Shown here: positions 1 through 5,806 of the stretch, in pieces
How positions within the stretch are numbered: position 1 is the stretch's first letter
Layout of the letters: the number at the start of each line of letters is the position of its first letter
Source of the DNA: Cohnella caldifontis
GTDB lineage: Bacteria; Bacillota; Bacilli; Paenibacillales; Paenibacillaceae
Assembly (NCBI RefSeq): GCF_029360585.1
Contig: NZ_JAQZSJ010000018.1
Location: forward strand, 1-64,000
Length of the DNA stretch: 64,000 nucleotides
Direction of reading: 5' to 3'
The notes under the pieces: generated by a model
What the model was told of the DNA's origin: nothing
Databases searched by the model: none
The model's input: the letters and a program-made list of their open reading frames with translations, nothing else
Translations under genes and position numbers: made by a program

Positions 1-192
1 GTTCACGGCGGCGACTCCGCCGTCATGCTTGAGCAGCGTGGAGAGGATTCTGACAACCGTTGTCTTGCCTGCGCCGTTGGAGCCGAGGAGGGCGAATATA
101 CTGCCTTTTTCCACCTCGAAATCTACGCCCTTCAGAACATCAAGCTGCTTGTAAGACTTTTTCAGACCTTTCACTTCGATTGCATGTCCCAT
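1..192 (-). CDS. ABC transporter ATP-binding protein, N-terminal part (runs off the window)
   Basis: The 64 visible residues are the beginning of an ABC ATPase: MGHAIEVKGLKKSY, then a Walker A loop GSNGAGKTT at about residues 41-49. The ATG follows a GGGGGG-rich ribosome-binding site and lies 18 bases after the preceding DUF1048 gene, so it is the last visible gene of the PadR operon. In Bacillales, ATPases in this setting are usually DrrA/daunorubicin-type drug or antibiotic exporters with a separate membrane partner; that partner would lie outside the window. The ABC ATPase identity is secure; the export role is inferred from context. Confidence 0.85.
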   Translation of the reverse strand, partial: MGHAIEVKGLKKSYKQLDVLKGVDFEVEKGSIFALLGSNGAGKTTVVRILSTLLKHDGGVAAVN

Positions 193-210
193 CCCGGTAT
201 CCCCCCCCTT

Positions 211-561
211 TTACTTTGTTTTATCCGTCACCTTTTTCACGGCCTTGTTCACTTCTCGGTTAACGGATTCTTGATAGATGTCCGCGTAAGTTTTCGAATC
301 TTTGATGAGATCGTCGCAGAAAGCCGCGACGTTACTGCCCGTCACTTCGAGCACGCCTTTCCCCGAGGCCGCGCCTTCTTCGAAAAGATCGACAATCCCC
401 GAGAGCAAACCCGTTCCTTCGGTCAGTTCGACAGGGCCGACCTTAAAGAGATATTTTTGAATCTCTCGATAAACGATCTGATAATCTTTCGGGAGCGCTT
501 TGACGCGCGCCACGTGCGCACGCCACTCTTTTTTGCCTTTGAGGATATCTTGTATTTTCAT
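211..561 (-). CDS. DUF1048 family protein (second copy)
   Basis: This 116-residue, helix-rich soluble protein has the DUF1048 pattern: an N-terminal basic helix, the central segment LPKDYQIVYREIQKYL, an acidic stretch (VDLFEEGAASGKGVLEV) and a lysine-rich tail. It is clearly paralogous to the 115-residue protein just upstream (compare LPADYQAAWEEIQANLW and VGLLEETAADGQSVREV). DUF1048 has no established biochemical function. In Firmicutes it is recurrently found between a PadR regulator and an ABC exporter, as here. The ATG has a GGGAGG site 9 bases upstream, and only 15 bases separate it from the first copy, so co-transcription is likely. Confidence 0.8.
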   Translation of the reverse strand: MKIQDILKGKKEWRAHVARVKALPKDYQIVYREIQKYLFKVGPVELTEGTGLLSGIVDLFEEGAASGKGVLEVTGSNVAAFCDDLIKDSKTYADIYQESVNREVNKAVKKVTDKTK

Positions 562-576
562 CGTTTGGTCCTCCCC

Positions 577-924
577 CTATTTGCCTAATTTTTTCGCGAT
601 ATTATGGTTGAGTTGCTCGCGCCACTTGTCTCGGTAAGATTTTGCTCCTTCTTCGCCGGCCAACGCCGAACAGAAGCCTTTGATATCGTCGCCCAAAACC
701 TCTCGGACACTCTGACCGTCCGCCGCCGTCTCTTCGAGCAGGCCAACCACGCCATCGAGGATCGGCATGAGGTTGCGACCGGTGAAATCCGCGTGCGGCC
801 AAAGATTGGCCTGAATCTCTTCCCATGCCGCTTGATAATCAGCCGGCAGCTTTCGGACGCGCGATTCGAAATTTTTCAATTCCTTCGTCATGTCGCTGCC
901 GGTGATTTTTTCCCAAAAATTCAT
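577..924 (-). CDS. DUF1048 family protein (first copy)
   Basis: This 115-residue protein (MNFWEKITGSDMTKEL...) is the paralogue of the next gene and has the same DUF1048 helical pattern. I start it at the ATG at 924 because GGAGGAG sits 6 bases upstream and the ATG overlaps the PadR stop codon in an ATGA junction. The longer in-frame reading would run into the PadR gene. The ATGA overlap implies translational coupling to the regulator. The function of the family is unknown; context suggests an accessory or sensory part in a PadR-controlled efflux module. Confidence 0.8.
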   Translation of the reverse strand: MNFWEKITGSDMTKELKNFESRVRKLPADYQAAWEEIQANLWPHADFTGRNLMPILDGVVGLLEETAADGQSVREVLGDDIKGFCSALAGEEGAKSYRDKWREQLNHNIAKKLGK

Positions 925-1256
925 TGTTTCTCCTCCTTTAACTCGTTCATTTTTGAAGATACGAACTCCCATTTTTCCCAGAACTTCCGCAGCTCTTCTC
1001 GTCCCGCGTCGTTGAGCGTGAAAAATTTTCGCGGCGGCCCCATGTCGGAGGGCTTCTTGGCGATCTCTACCAGCTTGTTTTTTTCAAGCCGGATCAGGAT
1101 CGTGTACACCGTTCCTTCCACAACGTCCGTGAAGCCGAGGGCGTTCAGCCGCCGCGTGATTTCGTAGCCGTAAGTTTCGTCGCGGCTTATGATTTCAAGG
1201 ACGCAGCCCTCAAGGACGCCTTTGAGCATTTCCGTCAGGTTCTCCAGTACGATCAC
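921..1256 (-). CDS. PadR family transcriptional regulator
   Basis: This ~110-residue regulator has the PadR winged helix: LEGCVLEIISRDETYGYEI (helices 1-2), the recognition region FTDVVEGTVYTILIRLEKN, then the wing KPSDMGPPRKFFTLNDAG and a C-terminal dimerisation helix. PadR proteins repress their own operon and are released by drugs, phenolics or other ligands. It leads the PadR-DUF1048-DUF1048-ABC operon. The start is unusual. The GTG at 1256 is fused to the ribosome-binding sequence AGGAGGTGAT, which is too close. Best spacing (8 bases) and family similarity (LENLTEMLKG) favour a CTG at 1247; the first ATG is at 1229. The identity is safe, the start is not. Confidence 0.88.
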   Translation of the reverse strand: MIVLENLTEMLKGVLEGCVLEIISRDETYGYEITRRLNALGFTDVVEGTVYTILIRLEKNKLVEIAKKPSDMGPPRKFFTLNDAGREELRKFWEKWEFVSSKMNELKEEKQ

Positions 1257-1285
1257 CTCCTGCTATTCTGTATGACTGATATTAA

Positions 1286-1334
1286 GTATTACTAACTACC
1301 ACTATATTGTAATACGCAGTAGTTGGTCTGTCAA
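1286..1334 (-). promoter_or_regulatory. Promoter of the PadR operon with overlapping inverted repeats
   Basis: On the minus strand, TTGACA (1334-1329), a 17-base spacer and TACAAT (1311-1306) form a near-consensus vegetative promoter. Two dyads overlap it: GTATTAC (1286-1292) with GTAATAC (1309-1315), and AACTAC (1294-1299) with GTAGTT (1319-1324). They cover the -10 and the start region, where an autorepressing PadR dimer would bind. The promoter call is strong; the operator is an inference. Confidence 0.65.
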
Positions 1335-1507
1335 TCGCGTCCCTTAAATAACCGTGATTTTTTTAAATGTCGAATTTTCGATTTCCCGGGTAATGACAAG
1401 GCACGCCCATGCGATTTTTACGGGTCGGACGGCCGATGTGCGCGATTCCCCCATAAACTGTATCCGATTGCCCCCTGACGGTTTCACCCCCTCCTTCTAT
1501 AATCGAG

Positions 1508-1742
1508 TTGAAGCTGTCGGGATCGGCTGCTTTGCTCCATTCGAAAGGGAACGTGCGGAACTTCCTGGACTGCCAGACGGAGGACGGCTACATCCCGATG
1601 ATGGTGGCCACCTTGGACCGCAACTCCGATCTTCCCGAGCCTTATTTGATCCAGAAGTGCAAGGAAGGCTTCATCACCAACATGCGCAAGCCGTTCCTGT
1701 GCCAGCAAAGCGGGCAAACCGCCGATGTGCGCCTTTTGGCTG
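1508..1742 (+). pseudogene. Fragment of an (alpha/alpha)6-barrel glycosidase (debranching/MGH1-like)
   Basis: About 70 codons read continuously with internal matches to bacterial GH63/MGH1-like or amylo-1,6-glucosidase-type enzymes as I remember them: NVRNFLDCQTEDGYIPMMV, PEPYLIQKCKEGFITNM and RKPFLCQQ. The reading loses family resemblance after the LCQQ segment. There is no upstream part and no good ribosome-binding site. This is most simply a deletion remnant of a gene several times longer. A small functional protein is very unlikely. Confidence 0.45.
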
Positions 1743-2007
1743 AAGTAAGTTCGGGTTCTCGCCGTATTTGGATTTCGGGGTGACGAAATGGGGACGGTTT
1801 ATTGCTCGAACGCAATAAATCGTTCGGCGCCTGCCTCCCTGAGTCGAAGTTATTTGATTTGGGTAATAAAAAGCCGTTTTTAGACAGCCCGCTTGAAAAT
1901 ACGTAACCAAGGCGCGCGTCGGGGCCGCTGAAGGAGTAACCGGGACGAGCCCAAGGAAAACGTTGAATAACATACGCTGGTCCGGCCGATTCGAGTAATC
2001 CGGCAAC

Positions 2008-2194
2008 TTTAACGGACACAGCGGCCGCTATTGGGCTCATTTCTCGGCCTGCCCGATTTTAACGGACACCGATGCTCTTATTTGGGGAAAAATACCTCGT
2101 GCAGCCGTGACTGGATACCGATAAGAGCTCCTCTGTCCGTTACATTTTGCGAATGTCCGATATATCGCAAATAACGGCCGAGATGTCCGTTAGA
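2008..2194. repeat. Four copies of a TAACGGACA-containing element, two direct and two inverted
   Basis: Two direct copies of a ~25-base element start near 2008 and 2058 (TTTAACGGACAC, then a variable centre, then GCTATTGG or GCTCTTATTTG). Two inverted copies lie at about 2120-2144 and 2169-2194 (for example AATAACGGCCGAGATGTCCG). Spacing inside each pair is about 50 bases, and the two pairs face each other across ~36 bases. No gene overlaps them. The preceding stretch, 1743-2007, shows nothing I recognise. The element resembles the unit of the array at 35240-35570. Confidence 0.5.
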
Positions 2195-2469
2195 ATCATC
2201 ACCACCGGCCCTCGCAATCCCATCCCTGCGAAACAGGCCCCCAACACCTTGATCGTGGATTTTGGGGTCCTTTCGTGTAGGAACGCGGCCAACGGATCGA
2301 GCCTATGGTTCCTGAAGCCTTGTCGGGTGCCCGCAACGGAACGGCTTCCCGTCTCGCGCGAGCCCTGTTCGGACAGTCCGTCATTTGGAGATCTTCCGGA
2401 TCCGGACGGCCTGATACACCTTGTCCGGCAGCTCCAGGAGGCTGAGGCCGGAAGCCCGGATAGCGTTCC

Positions 2470-2870
2470 GTCCACCTCGGTGATCGTCATGTCCCAAGTG
2501 TCGATGAACTCGGCTTTATACGGCGACGTCCCGGATATAGGCCTCCGCCGGCCCGGCTACGAGATAGACGTCACGGAAAATGCCGCTCATCCGCCGTTGT
2601 CTTGGCTTTCCAAATAGCTGCCGTCCGACCATTGTTAGACTTTAACGGCCAGCACGTTCTCGCCGGAACCCATAACCCGCCGATCCGGAACTCGCTCGAA
2701 TAGCGGCTTCCTTGGGCGTCACCGGCCAGTTCGCCGTTCACCCAACACGGACAGCCGAGCCCATGCCGCCGAACAGCAGGCGGATATCCCGTCCAGCCCA
2801 GTCCTCCGGTACGGCGAACGTTGTCCGATTAGCAGCCGACCGGCGTGTCCGGCACGTGGGGCGGGTCGAT
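2470..2870 (-). pseudogene. Decayed GH2 beta-galactosidase (LacZ-type) remnant
   Basis: Reading the minus strand across frames restores the sugar-binding and jelly-roll part of a GH2 beta-galactosidase. The pieces are TTFAVPEDWAGRDIRLLF, GGMGSAVRV, then after a one-base loss VNGELAGDAQGSRYSSEF, then [21 protein letters not shown], and after another shift [18 protein letters not shown]. The conserved family string is [33 protein letters not shown]-like, so the identity is firm despite at least two frameshifts and an in-frame TAA. The barrel domain cannot be followed further downstream. The boundaries are approximate. Confidence 0.75.
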
Positions 2871-2964
2871 GAGACACATAAAAAGGCAAGGAGGCCGGAC
2901 TATCGAAAATTCCGACCTCCAATGGAGAAAATTCCGAGGTATGCAAAGAACGGTTCACGGAGAA

Positions 2965-4641
2965 TCATGAAACATGCTGCCCCGCAGCTGGCAACAACAA
3001 GGAGATCGCGGTCCCTTGGCCTACGGCGCTCGTAACGGCAAGGCGGCCCTGATGGTCTTCGATGATTTTCCTGCTCACCATGAATCCGAGACCCGTGCCG
3101 TTTTCTTTCGTGGTATAAAACGGGGAGCCGAGCAGCTTCAGCTTATCCTCCGGGATTCCGACGCCGTCGTCCCGAATCTCGATTCGCAGACGGGTCCTTT
3201 CGTTCTCGGCGCGGATCCGGAGCGTTCCGCCGTCCGGCATCGCCTCGATCGCGTTTTTCACGAAATTGATGAACGCTTGCTTCAGTTTGTTCTCGTCGCA
3301 GAAGATCCGAAACGGGTCGGCGGCGTAATGCGTTTCGATCGCGATGTTCTCCAGGTTCGCCTGCGCTTCCATCAGGGAGACGACTTGCTTGAGCGCGAGA
3401 ATGATGTCGGCGTCCCGGTACAGATTCCGATTCGGTTTGGAGAACAACAGAAGCTCGGTGACGATCTCCTCGATCCGATCCATTTCCGCGGAGACGATCC
3501 CGAAGTACTCCTCTTTGGGATTCGCCTGGATGAGTTTCAGGAATCCTTTCATCGTGGTCAACGGGTTCCGGATTTCGTGGGCGATTCCCGCGGCCAACTG
3601 CCCGGAGACGCTCAGTTTCTCCGCCTGGATCAGCAGATCCTGCTCTTTCTTCCGGTGGGTGATATCCCGGATGATGGTATGAATGGCGGTTTCTCCGCGG
3701 TATATCGTAGGAATGGACAACGTTTCCGCCAGAAAGGGCTCCCCGTTCGCTTTCAAGAGAACCTGCTCGGTCAATTCCGCCGTACGGCCCAGTTCCACCT
3801 GGTTCAACCGCCGATTGATCTGCTCGATATAATCCTCGTGGACGAACCGGTAAGACGGCGTGGACAGCAGCCGTTCCTTGTCGCTCCCGAACAGCTCGGC
3901 CAACGCGTTGTTGACGAACACCCATTGCCGGTCCTTCGAAATGGCGACGGCGTCCGGCGATTCCTCTACCAGCCTGCGGTACACCTCTTCTCGCAGAATC
4001 AATTCCCGGTTGGCCCGTTTTTTCTCCAGGCTGGCCACGATCAACCTCGCAATGACGATAAACGAGCAATCGACCGCGAGGATAAAACCGATGAATGCGC
4101 CAACGTTAAAGTGTAACGACCGATTGAAATGATGGATATAGACGTAATCGGACAGCGCGTAAAGCAGCAAGCCTGCGGCGAATCCCGCCGCCCGCCGCGA
4201 GAATGAGAGACGTCGGGTGGCAACGGAACAGGCGCACATGATCAATCCGAAAACGCAAATGATGCCCAAACCTTGCGGAAGCATGGAAACGACCGTCTTA
4301 AACGTCTGCAGCGTAACGTGGCCTTGGGAAAGTTTCCAGAGGGAGTATAGCATTCGGTAGAGGACAAATAGCAGCAGCACGAGAAGACCCATGCGCCAAG
4401 TGAGCACGAAAAACCCCATCGTTAAAGGCAAGATGCTGAGATTGAGGACCAGCCCCTCCGATAATCGGAAGTCGAACAGGGTACACAGAATGGAAGAAGC
4501 GAACAAAGTGGCAGCCAGCCAGACGTGATTCCAAGTCGTCTTCATCACCGGCTGCCCGCTCGAATTCCCCCAGATTTCGATTCCGAACAACGGAAAAAAC
4601 ACGCAAAGCAAATTAGCCAAAAGATAGCTTGCGTCCAACAA
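2965..4641 (-). CDS. Membrane-bound PAS-sensor histidine kinase (sporulation-kinase type)
   Basis: This 558-residue kinase has about six hydrophobic segments in residues 1-205, of the 5TMR/LYT-like or KinB/KinD kind. A PAS domain covers about 217-335 (EESPDAVAISKDRQWVFVNN). A HisKA region follows with H355 in GIAHEIRNPLTTMKGF, then a HATPase domain with N-box NFVKNAIEA, G1 DDGVGIPE and G2 GTGLGF. It would autophosphorylate on H355 and pass phosphate to a response regulator, but none is adjacent, so it is an orphan kinase. Such orphans in Bacillales commonly feed the Spo0F/Spo0A phosphorelay, but that is inference here. The start is a TTG with AAAGGA upstream. It is transcribed convergently with the decayed region. 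Confidence 0.9.
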   Translation of the reverse strand: MLDASYLLANLLCVFFPLFGIEIWGNSSGQPVMKTTWNHVWLAATLFASSILCTLFDFRLSEGLVLNLSILPLTMGFFVLTWRMGLLVLLLFVLYRMLYSLWKLSQGHVTLQTFKTVVSMLPQGLGIICVFGLIMCACSVATRRLSFSRRAAGFAAGLLLYALSDYVYIHHFNRSLHFNVGAFIGFILAVDCSFIVIARLIVASLEKKRANRELILREEVYRRLVEESPDAVAISKDRQWVFVNNALAELFGSDKERLLSTPSYRFVHEDYIEQINRRLNQVELGRTAELTEQVLLKANGEPFLAETLSIPTIYRGETAIHTIIRDITHRKKEQDLLIQAEKLSVSGQLAAGIAHEIRNPLTTMKGFLKLIQANPKEEYFGIVSAEMDRIEEIVTELLLFSKPNRNLYRDADIILALKQVVSLMEAQANLENIAIETHYAADPFRIFCDENKLKQAFINFVKNAIEAMPDGGTLRIRAENERTRLRIEIRDDGVGIPEDKLKLLGSPFYTTKENGTGLGFMVSRKIIEDHQGRLAVTSAVGQGTAISLLLPAAGQHVS

Positions 4642-4902
4642 ATTCCTTTCGCCCCTTGACTGGTTGATACCCTAAATTACACCGGTATTCGACAAGCGAA
4701 ACGCTTATTCGACGCCCATGGGGTTTAGGTCTGCCTTCGCGGACTGCGAACGAATCCGCGGATTCGCGGGCGATCCGCCGACAAAACGGATTCCAAATTA
4801 GAGGAAAAAATGAATAAATGTCGAAAGAGGTAAAAACGGCTTCGTTATCATATGGAGCACAGAATCCGTCGTTGTCGACTGTTGCAGAGGAGGAACTTCG
4901 TC

Positions 4903-5721
4903 GTGGGCCAAAACGAAAAGCCCTTTATTCACGGCGCGATCGTCGTTCTTGCGTTGATGGTCTTTTTTCCCGTTGGGATCGTTCTGATCATTGCCCGGCT
5001 CATCAAGCATCGGAACGTGACGCATCTGAAAATTTTGGACAGGAAACTTTGCGCTCATCTCCTTTTGATCGTTTTTCTTATGATGAGCATCGTTTTCTTA
5101 AGCACGATGTCCTCCGACGATCAAGGCGGGACACTGCCCGCATTCTTCGTCTGTATCGTGATTTTCCTCTTGCCAAGCCTTTATCTCTACTTTAGGGCCT
5201 ATCAGTTGAAACGGATGATGCACGCGCGCTTCGAGCGGTACCTTTCCATGATTTATACGGAAAGGCTGACTTCCATCGCGCAAATGGCCGCGAACGTGCA
5301 GTGCGATTTGGCTGTCGTCGTCCATGAATTGCAGCACATGGTCTTTTGGAACAAGCTTCCGGGCGTATTCGTCGATGCCGCCCTTGGTCAAGTCGTATCG
5401 CTGCAGAACGGCATGCAGAACGGCGTGCAAAACGTCATGCAAAACGTCATGCAGAACGTCATGCAGAACGGCATGCAAAACGGCATGCAGAACGTCATGC
5501 AGAACGTGCCAAACGTGCAAAGCGTGACCCAGTCCTTCGTCACGATTACGGAATACCTGGTCACCGATAAGGATAAGGAGAAGGACGAAGCCGCCGCCGC
5601 CGCGGAAAGCCCGCCGGTTCCGAAAACGGTCGAATGCACGAACTGCGGAGTCAAGATCCTGTTGCAGCCCGGGGAGAGCCGGGAATGCGAGTATTGCCAT
5701 ACGGCCGTCAGTTACGCTTAG
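4903..5721 (+). CDS. Membrane protein with QNVM/QNGM repeat and C-terminal zinc ribbon
   Basis: I do not recognise the family. The GTG at 4903 is chosen because AGAGGAGG lies 9 bases upstream, giving 272 residues (MGQNEKPFIHGAIVV...). Three hydrophobic segments fall at about residues 9-33, 50-67 and 75-97. A cytoplasmic-looking region (~98-165) contains IYTERLTSIAQMAANVQCDLAVV. Next come eight tetrapeptide repeats QN(G/V)(M/V) from residue 168, a charged linker (DKDKEKDEAAAAAE), and a C-terminal zinc ribbon with CTNCG and CEYCH. The gene stands alone between an orphan kinase and a bidirectional terminator. A membrane-anchored scaffold or sensor is possible, but no function can be assigned. 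Confidence 0.7.
   Translation: MGQNEKPFIHGAIVVLALMVFFPVGIVLIIARLIKHRNVTHLKILDRKLCAHLLLIVFLMMSIVFLSTMSSDDQGGTLPAFFVCIVIFLLPSLYLYFRAYQLKRMMHARFERYLSMIYTERLTSIAQMAANVQCDLAVVVHELQHMVFWNKLPGVFVDAALGQVVSLQNGMQNGVQNVMQNVMQNVMQNGMQNGMQNVMQNVPNVQSVTQSFVTITEYLVTDKDKEKDEAAAAAESPPVPKTVECTNCGVKILLQPGESRECEYCHTAVSYA
5404..5511 (+). repeat. 12-bp in-frame minisatellite encoding QN(G/V)M
   Basis: Eight consecutive 12-base units (cagaacggcatg or caaaacgtcatg variants) plus a degenerate ninth encode QNGM, QNGV and QNVM tetrapeptides. The unit keeps frame, so slippage would change copy number without breaking the protein. Variation is confined almost entirely to the third residue (G or V) and to synonymous CAG/CAA. 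Confidence 0.9.
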
Positions 5722-5759
5722 AATTTCGGAATGATCGTTCCAGCGCATACGCCCGGAAG

Positions 5760-5792
5760 CAGAAAGGCGACCCCATCAGGGTCGCCTTTCTG
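5760..5792. terminator. Bidirectional rho-independent terminator
   Basis: CAGAAAGGCGACCC pairs perfectly with GGGTCGCCTTTCTG across a 5-base loop, a 14-bp stem. It lies between the convergent repeat-protein gene and the rhamnosidase gene and would end both. Confidence 0.85.
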
Positions 5793-5806
5793 CCTTTCAT
5801 TCCGCC

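Noticed and set aside
1674-2040. Minus-strand open frames of 110-132 codons.
   Set aside because: No family resemblance or ribosome-binding site; they span the glycosidase fragment and the repeats, so they are likely chance openings.
2147-2617. A 156-codon open frame on the plus strand.
   Set aside because: It overlaps the decayed beta-galactosidase on the other strand, has no ribosome-binding site and no recognisable motif.
5098-5748. Minus-strand 216-codon frame opposite the repeat-containing membrane protein.
   Set aside because: The plus strand has a strong ribosome-binding site, membrane helices and CxxC pairs; the minus reading is its shadow, kept open by the 12-bp repeat.
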